Shown one piece after another: positions 1 through 7,116 of a stretch of DNA of 64,000 nucleotides (position 1 is the first letter of the stretch; each line of letters begins with the position of its first letter). Made by a program: the position numbers and the translations under genes. The stretch is taken from NCBI RefSeq assembly GCF_014647975.1, contig NZ_BMQF01000014.1:1-64000 (forward strand), given 5' to 3'. The notes below the pieces were generated by a model, which was given only the letters and a program-made list of their open reading frames with translations, was not told the DNA's origin and searched no databases. Source of the stretch: Streptomyces fumigatiscleroticus (GTDB lineage: Bacteria > Actinomycetota > Actinomycetes > Streptomycetales > Streptomycetaceae).

Positions 1-352
1 TGAAACCACGTCGACCCACCCTGACCAGCTAGTCAGCCACTCCCGCACAGCGGGGGAACCTCAGAACCACGTCTGCTCGGCTCTGCCTGGGTCGGCGGCA
101 GACGGGATGAGAGCTCCCCACCTATGCCATCGTCGACCGGCACTCGCCAACGGCGCCCCCTCCATCCTGGAGCCTGAGCGCCCCCGCCGGAGGCATCCAT
201 TTCTGTAGGTTCGGCCGCTGATGGCTGCGAGCGCGGCCCGGGCGCCGGCCGGGCTGAAGCGGGACGGAGGCAGGAGCGCAGGCCCGGCCGGGGACCGGGC
301 CGCGCGCGGTGAGCGGAGCGAGCCGCCTTGAACCAGTAGAGAAGGTTGTAAC
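1..352. other. Left-edge region without a convincing gene
   Basis: I see no reading frame here with normal Streptomyces codon structure and a ribosome binding site. The long minus-strand frame over it looks like a GC-bias artefact (Arg/Pro-rich, no domain). A GC-rich hairpin with 7-bp GGCCCGG/CCGGGCC arms lies at about 281-301 and could end transcription of the minus-strand gene that stops at 353. It is probably part of the AICE, because no copy of the tRNA-Arg 3' end (the expected second attachment site) is visible here. Confidence 0.5.
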
Positions 353-790
353 TCAGTGCCTGTCTGAGTGGCTGGTGTCGGTGAAGAGCTCTGCGGTGAC
401 GGTGTAGCCGCCGTAGCTGTCGTGGACTACGACCCGATGGGCGAGTGCGCTGACGAGGCATAGGCCGCGGCCGTGCTCGGCGTCCTGGTCCTGGTCGTGC
501 TCCTGGTGCTCGACCTTGGGGGCCGTGTCGGTGCCTCCGGCGTCCGTGACCGAGAGGGCGATCACCTGTGGGGAGACCGCCAGAGCCAGGTGGAAGCTGC
601 CCGCTTCCTGGCCGCTGGCCGTGTGGAGAATCGCGTTCGAGCTCAGCTCGCTCACGATGAGGGCAGCCTCTTCGACCAGTGGGGAGTCCCGCAGGATGTC
701 CCGCGTCCAGCGGCGGGCCCGGCTCACTTCTTCGGGAAAGCCTGGGCAAGACAGGCCCCAGACTCGGGCAGTGCTCGTATACTCGTGCAT
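353..790 (-). CDS. HATPase-domain regulatory protein (anti-sigma/RsbW-like ATP-binding)
   Basis: A 145-residue protein of the histidine-kinase-like ATPase fold used by anti-sigma factors. The N box ELSSNAI is near residues 48-54, the G1 box DAGG near 83-86 and the G2 box GRGL near 107-110. No sensor, dimerisation or membrane segment is present, so it acts alone or on a soluble partner. I chose ATG at 790 because GAAGGAA lies a few bases upstream; an ATG 30 bases further up has no ribosome binding site. A 16-bp operator-like palindrome (781-796) covers the start codon and the early codons. Such genes are common passengers in AICEs and next to XRE/DUF397 loci. The target is not visible from sequence. 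Confidence 0.82.
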   Translation of the reverse strand: MHEYTSTARVWGLSCPGFPEEVSRARRWTRDILRDSPLVEEAALIVSELSSNAILHTASGQEAGSFHLALAVSPQVIALSVTDAGGTDTAPKVEHQEHDQDQDAEHGRGLCLVSALAHRVVVHDSYGGYTVTAELFTDTSHSDRH

Positions 791-796
791 ACAAGT
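781..796. promoter_or_regulatory. KorSA-type operator overlapping the HATPase start
   Basis: ACTCGTGCATACAAGT is an inverted repeat with ACTCGT/ACAAGT arms, one mismatch from the ACTCGT-N4-ACGAGT palindrome at 2188. It contains the ATG of the HATPase gene (788-790, minus strand) and abuts its ribosome binding site. A repressor bound here would block a minus-strand promoter or elongation just after initiation. A second half-like ctcgtat lies at 774-780. Confidence 0.6.
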
Positions 797-836
797 TCCT
801 TCGTGCTGGTAGGCCGCCATGTGCAGCGGGTACGGG

Positions 837-1268
837 CTAGACGAGTTTCACGCCGTCGTGAGCGCGGATGGCCGGCGGGGCTGCGGCGTCGAGTGCGTCC
901 AGGACGCGGATCGCGTACGCCTCGTCGGCGAGCTCGATGACCTCTTCGCGGGTGGCCCAGCGCAGTGCGCGGGTCTCGTCCCCGGTGGTGGGGGTGCCGT
1001 CGGTGGCCCGGCAGCGGAAGACGAGCGAGACGATCAGGCCCGTCATGTTCTTGTAGACGCCGGTCAGGGTCGCCGGAAGCTCGATCTTGATGCCGGTCTC
1101 TTCGAGGACTTCGCGCTGGAGGGCCTCGGGGATGGTCTCCTCGCGTTCGAGGACGCCGCCCGGGGGCTCCCAGTGGCCGTTGTCGCGGCGCTTGATCAAA
1201 AGGGCCCGGCCCTGGTCGTCGACGATGACTCCGGCGACGCTCACGGAGTGCGGACGGTCAGCTGTCAC
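837..1268 (-). CDS. Nudix hydrolase, Pif-like transfer-immunity protein
   Basis: A 143-residue Nudix protein with an intact signature, G-x5-E-x7-R-E-U-x-E-E-x-G-U, at about residues 38-60 (GGVLEREE ... REVLEETGI). Nudix enzymes cleave nucleoside diphosphates linked to another moiety. In the AICE pSAM2 the Nudix protein Pif prevents redundant transfer between cells that already carry the element. The position here, next to a GntR repressor and upstream of the transfer genes, suggests the same job, but that is inference from family and context. I chose GTG at 1268, where the similarity begins; the longer frame upstream is Pro/Arg/Cys-rich. A housekeeping Nudix role is the alternative. Confidence 0.85.
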   Translation of the reverse strand: MTADRPHSVSVAGVIVDDQGRALLIKRRDNGHWEPPGGVLEREETIPEALQREVLEETGIKIELPATLTGVYKNMTGLIVSLVFRCRATDGTPTTGDETRALRWATREEVIELADEAYAIRVLDALDAAAPPAIRAHDGVKLV

Positions 1269-1323
1269 GGTCCTCGGCCCTCTCGGCTGGCTAGGCTCTC
1301 CACCGTAGCAACAGCACTCGCCC

Positions 1324-1336
1324 ACTCGTCTAGATA
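1324..1336. promoter_or_regulatory. KorSA-type operator half site
   Basis: ACTCGTCTAGATA, 16 bp upstream of the GTG of the GntR gene, shares ACTCGTCTAGA with the sites at 2188 and 2262, with a degenerate right arm. It sits just before the ribosome binding site AAGGAG (1341-1346), which fits autoregulation. Confidence 0.55.
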
Positions 1337-1351
1337 CCTAAAGGAGTACGC

Positions 1352-2137
1352 GTGACGTCTCTATCGAGCCACCTCGGCGCCCTCGACCCCACGAGTGATC
1401 GTGCGGTCTTCCGGCAGATCGCCGACCAGCTGCGCGAAGCCATCGACCGTGGGCGATTCAAGGAGGGTCAGAAGCTGCCCTCGGAGGCCGAGCTCGTCGA
1501 GCACTACGGGGTGTCCCGGATGACGGTGAGGAACTCCTTCTCCGTCCTCCAGGGCGAGGGCCTGGTCCACGCCGAGCACGGCAAGGGCGTCTTCGTCCGG
1601 CCCCGCCCGCCCGTGCGGCGGCTCGCCTCCGACCGGTTCGCCCGCCGCCACCGCGAGCAGGGCAAGTCCGCGTTCATCGTGGAAGCCGACGCCGCCGGCA
1701 GTCACCCCAAGGTGGACAGCCTGGAGGTCAAGGAGGAGAAGGCCACCCAGGACATCTCCACCCGGCTCGGCTCGGTTCGGCGGGTGCTGGCCCGGCGGCG
1801 GCGGTATCTGCTCGACGGCCGCCCGGTGGAGTTCGCTACCTCCTACCTCCCGCTCGACATCGCCCGCGGCACTCCGATCGCCGAGCCCAACCCCGGCCCC
1901 GGCGGTATCTACGCCCGGCTGGAAGAGCTGGGCCACCACCTCGACCACTTCGAGGAGGAGATCCGCGCCCGGATGCCCTCGCCCGCCGAGGTCAAGACGC
2001 TCCAGCTCGCCTCCGGCGTGCCCGTGATCCACCTGATCCGCACCGCCTACGACACCGAGAACCGGGCCGTGGAGGTCTGCGACACGGTCATGGCGGCGGA
2101 CGCCTACGTCCTCTCCTACCAGCTCCCGGCGACCTGA
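1352..2137 (+). CDS. GntR-family (HutC/UTRA) transcriptional regulator, KorSA-like
   Basis: A 261-residue regulator. An N-terminal GntR winged helix-turn-helix spans about residues 20-85, with LPSEAELVEHYGVSRMT as the core, and a C-terminal UTRA effector domain about 100-255. pSAM2 KorSA is a GntR protein that represses the activator gene pra and its own gene, and so keeps the element integrated. The same place in the gene order and the operator repeats around it support that role here. Start GTG at 1352 has AAGGAG 6 bases upstream. It is divergent from the Nudix gene, with the shared control region holding one operator half site. The inducing ligand is unknown. Confidence 0.88.
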   Translation: MTSLSSHLGALDPTSDRAVFRQIADQLREAIDRGRFKEGQKLPSEAELVEHYGVSRMTVRNSFSVLQGEGLVHAEHGKGVFVRPRPPVRRLASDRFARRHREQGKSAFIVEADAAGSHPKVDSLEVKEEKATQDISTRLGSVRRVLARRRRYLLDGRPVEFATSYLPLDIARGTPIAEPNPGPGGIYARLEELGHHLDHFEEEIRARMPSPAEVKTLQLASGVPVIHLIRTAYDTENRAVEVCDTVMAADAYVLSYQLPAT

Positions 2138-2187
2138 TCGGCGGTGCGCGAGGCCACTTCTGCGGACTCGTACACACCGGCACGCAT

Positions 2188-2203
2188 ACTCGTATAGACG
2201 AGT
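2188..2203. promoter_or_regulatory. KorSA-type operator, best palindrome
   Basis: ACTCGTATAGACGAGT has perfect 6-bp arms (ACTCGT/ACGAGT) around ATAG. It lies between the repressor gene and the start of the transfer genes. An extra half site ACTCGTAC lies at 2166-2173. Confidence 0.7.
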
Positions 2204-2261
2204 GGGCAAGTGGTGTGGCAAGGTGATCGCGTGATCCCGGAGATCGGGTTCGCAGATCGCA

Positions 2262-2277
2262 TCTTGTCTAGACGAGT
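2262..2277. promoter_or_regulatory. KorSA-type operator, second full site
   Basis: A near-palindrome centred on TCTAGA, with TTGTC on the left and the perfect ACGAGT arm on the right, 74 bp after the site at 2188. It ends 15 bp before the TTG start at 2293, so it can overlap the promoter of the transfer and spread genes. Two sites at this spacing would permit cooperative repression. Confidence 0.65.
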
Positions 2278-2292
2278 AGATGGGAGTGTGCC

Positions 2293-2649
2293 TTGCGCAC
2301 CATCCGTGTGGAGACCTCGGCCGCGACGATCCTGCTGACCGAGGCGCCCGAGCCCAAGGTCCGCGACCGGCAGACCGGCGAGATCGCCAAGGACGCCACC
2401 AGCGGGGAGGCGCTGATGACCATCGGCGTCGTCTACATCGAGGACGGCGAGTCCTCGCTGATCAAGGTCACCGTCCCGGAGAGCGGCGTCGCCGAAGGGC
2501 TGGCCCTCGGCTCGCCGGTCTCCCTGCCGGGGCTGGCCGCCCGGCCGTGGGAGAGCGTGTTCAACGGGCAGCAGCGCCATGGCATCGCCTACCGCGCCGC
2601 CGCCGTAACCCCGGCCGCCTTCCCGGCCGCCATGGGAGCTACCGCCTGA
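2293..2649 (+). CDS. Small conserved AICE protein preceding the translocase, unknown function
   Basis: A 118-residue acidic, mostly beta-predicted protein. It has no catalytic motif, signal peptide or membrane segment that I can recognise. Start TTG at 2293 has GGGAG 6 bases upstream, immediately after the operator at 2262. Its stop overlaps the ATG of the FtsK gene by one base (TGATG), so the two are translationally coupled. In related elements a small protein of about this size often sits just before the FtsK/TraB gene; its role is not known to me. It is the first gene of the rightward transfer operon. Confidence 0.75.
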   Translation: MRTIRVETSAATILLTEAPEPKVRDRQTGEIAKDATSGEALMTIGVVYIEDGESSLIKVTVPESGVAEGLALGSPVSLPGLAARPWESVFNGQQRHGIAYRAAAVTPAAFPAAMGATA

Positions 2650-4025
2650 TGACCGACCTGGCGACGCTTCTGGAAGTGGGTGGTCCCCTTGCCGCGCTCG
2701 GCGGTGGGGCCGCCTACGCCCGGGCCAAGCACCCCGGCGTCTACTGGTCCACGGTTGGCCTGCCGCTGTCTACGGCCCGGCTGCTCAGCTCGTACGGCTC
2801 GGTGATGGAGGCGTGCGGGCTGACCGTGGCCCCGTCCCGGCTGCGGATGCTGGCCGTCAAGGCCACCACCCGCCGGGAGGTCCGGCCTGTGCCGCCGCGT
2901 CGCGGCATCATCAGGCCCACCTCGACCGGGCTGCGGCTCCGGCTGCGGCTCGCGCCCGGCCAGGAACCCGCCGACGTCGCCGCCTCGGCGGAACGGCTCC
3001 GGCATGCCTGGGGCGTGCACGCCGTGTACGTCTCGACCATCAAGCCCGGCGTGGTTGAGCTGCGGTTGGTCGGCTTCGACGTGCTGCGGCGGGTGCGGAT
3101 GCCGCGCAAGGTCGGCGGTGGGCTGCTGCGGGTGCCCGTCGCGCTGCGCGAGGACGCGACGCCCTTCGTACGGGACTACCGGACCATCCCGCACCAACTC
3201 ACCCTCGGTGCCACCCTCTCGGGCAAGTCCATGTACCTGCGGCACCTGATCGCGGGCCTGGCCCGTCAGCCGGTCGCCCTGGTCGGCATCGACTGCAAGC
3301 GGGGCGTGGAGCTGGCGCCGTTCGCGGCCCGGCTGTCGGCGCTGGCCACCGACCCGGAGCAGGCGGCCGAGCTGCTGCCCGTGCTGGTCAAGGAGATGGA
3401 GGATCGCTACGACCTGATCAAGGCCCGGCAGGGCATCGCCCCGGACACCCCGGACGAGGAGATCACGTCGGACGTCTGGGGCCTGCCGGAGAGCGAGCGT
3501 CCCGTGCCCGTAGTGCTGTTCGTCGACGAGGTGGCCGAGCTCTTCCTCGTCGCCACCAAGAAGGAGGAGGAGCGGCGAGACGAGATGGTCACCCAGCTCA
3601 TCCGGCTCGCCCAGCTCGGCCGCGCCGCCGGCATCTACCTGGAGGTGTGCGGGCAGCGCTTCGGCGCCGAGCTGGGCAAGGGCGCCACCATGCTGCGGGC
3701 CCAGCTCACCGGCCGGGTCTGCCACCGCGTCAACGACGAAGCCACCGCCAAGATGGCGCTCGGCGACATCGCCCCCGAAGCGGTCGCCGCCGCCTGCGCC
3801 ATCGCTCCCGAACGGCCCGGCCTCGCCGTCGCGGGCGACACCTCCGGCGGCTGGTCCCGCATCCGCACGCCGTACCTCTCCCTCGCCGACGCCGCCGACA
3901 TCTGCCGCGCGTCCGCGCACCTGGTGCCCAAGCTGCCTGCGCTCCAGCCCTTCCGGCCCGACGCGCCCGTATCCCCGGTCGAGCAACCGGCCCCGGTCGC
4001 GCAGCCGCGCCCGGTGACCGGCTGA
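2649..4025 (+). CDS. FtsK/SpoIIIE-domain conjugative DNA translocase (TraB/TraSA-like)
   Basis: A 458-residue ATPase that in AICEs and Streptomyces plasmids moves double-stranded DNA from donor to recipient at the hyphal tip. The Walker A segment GATLSGKS is near residues 187-194, with Leu where FtsK proteins usually have Gly. Walker B is VVLFVDE near 288-295, followed by the long helix rich in charged residues. The C-terminus is Pro/Gln-rich; a gamma-type winged helix for recognising DNA repeats is not obvious. The ATG overlaps the preceding stop by one base. The spread genes follow after about 85 bp. Confidence in the family is high; substrate specificity cannot be read. Confidence 0.93.
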   Translation: MTDLATLLEVGGPLAALGGGAAYARAKHPGVYWSTVGLPLSTARLLSSYGSVMEACGLTVAPSRLRMLAVKATTRREVRPVPPRRGIIRPTSTGLRLRLRLAPGQEPADVAASAERLRHAWGVHAVYVSTIKPGVVELRLVGFDVLRRVRMPRKVGGGLLRVPVALREDATPFVRDYRTIPHQLTLGATLSGKSMYLRHLIAGLARQPVALVGIDCKRGVELAPFAARLSALATDPEQAAELLPVLVKEMEDRYDLIKARQGIAPDTPDEEITSDVWGLPESERPVPVVLFVDEVAELFLVATKKEEERRDEMVTQLIRLAQLGRAAGIYLEVCGQRFGAELGKGATMLRAQLTGRVCHRVNDEATAKMALGDIAPEAVAAACAIAPERPGLAVAGDTSGGWSRIRTPYLSLADAADICRASAHLVPKLPALQPFRPDAPVSPVEQPAPVAQPRPVTG

Positions 4026-4110
4026 CCCTCCCCACCCCTTCCCGGCTGGCGTGACCCTCTCGCGCCACGTCCCTACCCCTCCCATGCCTGCAACCGGAAG
4101 GAGCCGCATC

Positions 4111-4785
4111 GTGCGCGCCCTGCTGGCCCGCGTGGACGCGGTGCTCATCCAGGCCGTCATCGCCGCCGCGCTGTCCTTCGCCCATCTGCACGACATCGCC
4201 CTGGCGGCCGGACAGGACGGATGGAAAGCGTGGGCCTACCCGATCTCGGTGGACCTGCTGCTCGTCGCCGCCTGGCGTCGGCTGCGGTCCGGCGACGCGA
4301 GAGCGGCCGGGTGGTGCTGGTTCGTCATCGCGCTCGCCGCGTCGCTCGGCGCCAACGTGGCCACCGCCGGCCTGCTCGACATGAACCAGGTCCCGGCCTG
4401 GCTGCGCATCCTCGTCGCGGGCTGGCCCGCGGTCGCCTTCCTCGGCGGCACGCTCCTCGCCCACTCCGCACCCAAGACGGACGACATCGACGACATCGAG
4501 CCCAGCGAAGACATCGACGCCCACGACCAGGAGGACGAACTGGAAGCCGTGCCCGAGCCGCCCGCCCGACCGGCCATCGAGCAAGCCTCGCCTGAACAAC
4601 CGGTCGCCGTGGAGGTTTCGCCCGAGCGTCCCGCCCTGCCCGTCCCGGCCGCGCTCGTCGAACACGCCCGCAAGGTCGCCACCGAGCACCACACCCGCAC
4701 CGGAACCCCCATCGACACCCCGACTCTGCGCGCTCGGCTCGGCGTCCCCGCGCCCATGGCCGAAGCCATCGCAGCCCACCTCTGA
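4111..4785 (+). CDS. DUF2637 membrane protein (SpdB-like spread protein)
   Basis: A 224-residue protein with four predicted membrane helices in the first 115 residues (starting near AVIAAALSF, SVDLLLVAAW, FVIALAASL and ILVAGWPAV). An acidic Pro/Glu linker and a short C-terminal helical domain that looks like a helix-turn-helix follow. DUF2637 proteins are the SpdB-type spread proteins, thought to move transferred DNA through septal cross-walls within the recipient mycelium. I chose GTG at 4111 because GGAAGGAG lies 7 bases upstream; a GTG 60 bases earlier has none. The stop is followed at once by the ribosome binding site of the next gene. Confidence 0.85.
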   Translation: MRALLARVDAVLIQAVIAAALSFAHLHDIALAAGQDGWKAWAYPISVDLLLVAAWRRLRSGDARAAGWCWFVIALAASLGANVATAGLLDMNQVPAWLRILVAGWPAVAFLGGTLLAHSAPKTDDIDDIEPSEDIDAHDQEDELEAVPEPPARPAIEQASPEQPVAVEVSPERPALPVPAALVEHARKVATEHHTRTGTPIDTPTLRARLGVPAPMAEAIAAHL

Positions 4786-4796
4786 AGGGAGCTCCC

Positions 4797-4988
4797 GTGA
4801 CCACCCATCGCCGCTTCCGCTCCGTCATCCGCATAGGCCCCGTGCAGGTCGGCACGTTCTACGACGGTCGCGGCCGGGAGAAGAACACCGCCGCCTGCAC
4901 CGCGCCACGTTGCGGCTTCTCCGTCGACTACGACAGCCGCGCCGCCGCCGAGCTGGCCGCCCGCACTCACCGCTGCCCCGTCCGCTGA
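4797..4988 (+). CDS. Mobile element transfer protein (small Spd protein)
   Basis: A 63-residue protein of the small family usually annotated as mobile element transfer protein, SpdA. It begins with a basic stretch and has two Cys in AACTAPRCGFSV and a third near the end (HRCPVR), so metal binding is possible. GTG at 4797 is preceded by AAGGGAG overlapping the stop of the DUF2637 gene. It is part of the spread operon; its biochemical role is unknown. Confidence 0.8.
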   Translation: MTTHRRFRSVIRIGPVQVGTFYDGRGREKNTAACTAPRCGFSVDYDSRAAAELAARTHRCPVR

Positions 4989-5013
4989 TCCGCTGAGAGA
5001 GGGACCCCACCCC

Positions 5014-5208
5014 GTGACCGTCAGCCTGCCGCTTGTCGTCGTCCTCGGCTTCTTCGCCTGGGGAGCGGTCAAGTTCCTCGGCGTCCGTACCTGGGTCGTC
5101 GTCCTGATCGCCCTGTTCGGCTTCTGGCTCTCGCACACCTTCATAGCCCCGGCCATCGAGTCCGGTACGCGCTCCGGCGTGGACATCGTCAACGGCTCAC
5201 ATAACTAG
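5014..5208 (+). CDS. Small membrane protein (SpdC-like spread protein)
   Basis: A 64-residue protein that is mostly hydrophobic: one helix near residues 3-20 and a second near 25-45, then a short polar tail. GTG at 5014 follows GAGAGGGA. Small two-helix membrane proteins in this place are typical of the spread locus. Its stop codon TAG (5206-5208) lies inside an operator-like sequence (5204-5214), which belongs to the control of the next gene. Confidence 0.75.
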   Translation: MTVSLPLVVVLGFFAWGAVKFLGVRTWVVVLIALFGFWLSHTFIAPAIESGTRSGVDIVNGSHN

Positions 5209-5214
5209 ACGAGT
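5204..5214. promoter_or_regulatory. KorSA-type operator half site before spdD-like gene
   Basis: ACTAGACGAGT matches the right part of the operator palindrome (CTAGACGAGT) and overlaps the stop codon of the previous gene, 20 bp before the GTG of the next. It suggests a second repressed promoter within the spread and replication genes. Confidence 0.5.
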
Positions 5215-5233
5215 AGGTAAGGAGAGGTTCGCC

Positions 5234-5476
5234 GTGTTCCTGCCCCAGTACACCGACAGCCCCACGCCGCCACCCGCGCACACCCACACACCGGCCGATC
5301 CGGCGCCCGTCCGCCGCACCCTCCCGCCGGTCTCGATCAGCACCGGAGCGGTCGCGGCCGTTCTCGCGGGCGGCGTGGTCCTCACCGCGCTCCTGGCCGC
5401 CGTCGCCGTCTCGGCCATCTCCGTGGCCATCGCCGCCGTGGTCCTGCGCTCCCTCATGCGCAACCACCGCCGCTGA
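5234..5476 (+). CDS. SpdD-like small membrane protein
   Basis: An 80-residue protein with a Pro/Thr-rich N-terminal third and one or two strongly hydrophobic Ala/Val helices at about residues 38-72, ending in a basic RNHRR tail. This fits the SpdD-type spread proteins of Streptomyces elements. GTG at 5234 is preceded by AAGGAGAGG. It is the last spread gene, followed by a strong hairpin before the replication gene. Confidence 0.72.
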   Translation: MFLPQYTDSPTPPPAHTHTPADPAPVRRTLPPVSISTGAVAAVLAGGVVLTALLAAVAVSAISVAIAAVVLRSLMRNHRR

Positions 5477-5492
5477 CCGACGACGCGCCCGA

Positions 5493-5536
5493 CTCCCGGG
5501 GCGGCCCGATACCGCCAAGCATCGCCGCCCCGGGAG
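5493..5536 (+). terminator. Stem-loop between spread and replication genes
   Basis: A perfect inverted repeat with 13-bp arms (CTCCCGGGGCGGC) and an 18-base loop, 41 bp before the start of the replication gene. No T-run follows, so it may be a Rho-type terminator, an attenuator or an origin hairpin rather than a simple terminator. Confidence 0.5.
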
Positions 5537-5576
5537 CCCCGCCCCTCCTGACCAAGCCAGCCAGAAGGAGACCGCC

Positions 5577-6941
5577 ATCTTCACCCGCACCACTCCGCCC
5601 CCGCTCCCGGAACTGACCAAGCTGGCCCAAGACGGCGTCCTGCCGGGCATCCTCCGCCAGCTCTCCGGCCTCGGCGGCTGCACCAACCCCATCCGCCTCG
5701 ACGGCCACCGCACCGAGTACAACCTCGACACCCGGACCGGCGAGATCGGCCGCGTCCTGCACGACCTCGACTCCGCCGACTTGCCCGCCGGCCAACTCCT
5801 CGTCCGCTGCAACAACCGGCGCACGACCCGCTGTGCGGCCTGCGCCGAGGTCTACCGCCGCGACACCTTCCAACTGATCACCTCCGGCCTGCGCGGCGGC
5901 AAGGGCGTCCCCGAACAGGTCGGCACCCACCCGCGCGTCTTCGCCACCCTCACCGCGCCCAGCTTCGGACCGGTCCACAACCGCCCGACCGGACCGGCCG
6001 GGACCGTCCGCCCCTGCCGCTGCGGCGTCCGCCACGACCAGAACGCCCCGGCCCTCGGCACGCCGCTCGACCCGGACACCTACGACTACGACGCCGCCGT
6101 GCTCTGGAACGCCCACGCCGGGCCGCTCTGGCAGCGCTTCTCCATCTACCTGCGCCGCGAGGTCGCCAAGCGCGCGGGCCTGTCCCAACGCCGTTTCCGG
6201 CAGCACGCGCGCGTGTCCTTCGCCAAGGTCGCCGAGTACCAGAAGCGCGGCGCCGTCCACTTCCACGCCGTCATCCGCCTCGACGGCCCCGGCGGCGGCG
6301 ACACCCCGCCCCCGCCCTGGGCCACCGCCGAACTGCTCACCGACGCCATCCGCGCCGCCGCTGCCAAGGTCCGAGTGGACGGCCCGGTCATCGACGGCCG
6401 CGCCCACACCTTCACCTTCGGCCGCCAGCTCGACGTCCGCACCATCCGCTCCGCCGACTTCAACGGCGGCCAGGAGGTCACCGAGCGGGCCGTGGCCTCG
6501 TACATCGCCAAGTACGCCACCAAGGGCGCCGAGACCGCCACGGGCGCCCTGGACCGGCCGCTCAAGTTCGTCGCCGAGCTGGCCCGGCTCGACATCAGCG
6601 ACCACGCCCGCCGGATGATCCGCACCGCCTGGGCGCTCGGCGCCCGCAAGGACCTGGAACACCTCCGGCTGCGGGCCTGGGCCCACATGCTCGGCTTCCG
6701 CGGCCACTTCTCGACCAAGTCCCGCCGCTACTCCACCACCCTCGGCGCCCTCCGCGACGCACGCGCCGAATGGCGCCGCGCCCAAGCCGCTGCCGCAGCA
6801 CCCGAGCGAGAGAGCGAAGACACGACGTACGTCCTCGCCCACTGGGTCTTCGCCGGTACCGGCCTGTCCGACGCCGAAGCCTGGCTTGCCGCATCCCTCG
6901 AACCCGCCCCCGGCACAGAAGGAGAGCCCTTCCATGCATGA
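5577..6941 (+). CDS. Rolling-circle replication initiator, RepSA family (probable ATC start)
   Basis: Rep protein of the pSAM2 RepSA type, about 454 residues. It nicks the element's origin and starts rolling-circle replication after excision. A Cys-rich zinc-type segment (CNNRRTTRC, then CAEVY) lies near residues 78-92. The metal-binding HFH (HUH-like) is near 228-230 and the catalytic tyrosine motif YIAKY near 309-313. The reading frame is open and family-like (GGCTNPIRL segment) from 5577, where AAGGAG and a 6-base spacer precede ATC. No ATG, GTG or TTG occurs in frame until TTG at 5781, which has no ribosome binding site and would remove the conserved N-terminus. The 3' end overlaps the excisionase by 8 bases. 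Confidence 0.88.
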   Translation: MFTRTTPPPLPELTKLAQDGVLPGILRQLSGLGGCTNPIRLDGHRTEYNLDTRTGEIGRVLHDLDSADLPAGQLLVRCNNRRTTRCAACAEVYRRDTFQLITSGLRGGKGVPEQVGTHPRVFATLTAPSFGPVHNRPTGPAGTVRPCRCGVRHDQNAPALGTPLDPDTYDYDAAVLWNAHAGPLWQRFSIYLRREVAKRAGLSQRRFRQHARVSFAKVAEYQKRGAVHFHAVIRLDGPGGGDTPPPPWATAELLTDAIRAAAAKVRVDGPVIDGRAHTFTFGRQLDVRTIRSADFNGGQEVTERAVASYIAKYATKGAETATGALDRPLKFVAELARLDISDHARRMIRTAWALGARKDLEHLRLRAWAHMLGFRGHFSTKSRRYSTTLGALRDARAEWRRAQAAAAAPERESEDTTYVLAHWVFAGTGLSDAEAWLAASLEPAPGTEGEPFHA

Positions 6942-7116
6942 CGACGAGCTGCTGACGGTGCCCGACGTGATGGCGCGGCTCAAGCTCGGCCGGTCCAAGG
7001 TCTACGACCTGATCCGCTCCCGCCGCCTGCCCTCGATCACCATCGGCCGGTGCCGCCGCATCCCGGCGCGGGCTGTCCGCGAGTACATCACCAGCGAACT
7101 GGAGGCCGCGGCCTGA
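6934..7116 (+). CDS. xis: Excisionase (MerR-like helix-turn-helix, Xis)
   Basis: A 60-residue DNA-binding protein with the excisionase motif: LLTVPDVMARLKLGRSKVYD followed by IGRCRRIPARAV. This is the winged MerR-like fold that bends the attachment sites and directs the integrase to excise. ATG at 6934 has AAGGAG upstream, within the end of the rep gene. Its stop overlaps the integrase ATG by one base (TGATG). The rep-xis-int order is the standard AICE module. Confidence 0.9.
   Translation: MHDDELLTVPDVMARLKLGRSKVYDLIRSRRLPSITIGRCRRIPARAVREYITSELEAAA

Noticed and set aside
1..352. Left attachment site of the AICE
   Set aside because: No direct repeat of the tRNA-Arg 3' end could be found here.
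33..794. 253-codon minus-strand frame at the left edge
   Set aside because: Arg/Pro-rich composition, no ribosome binding site, and it overlaps the HATPase gene.
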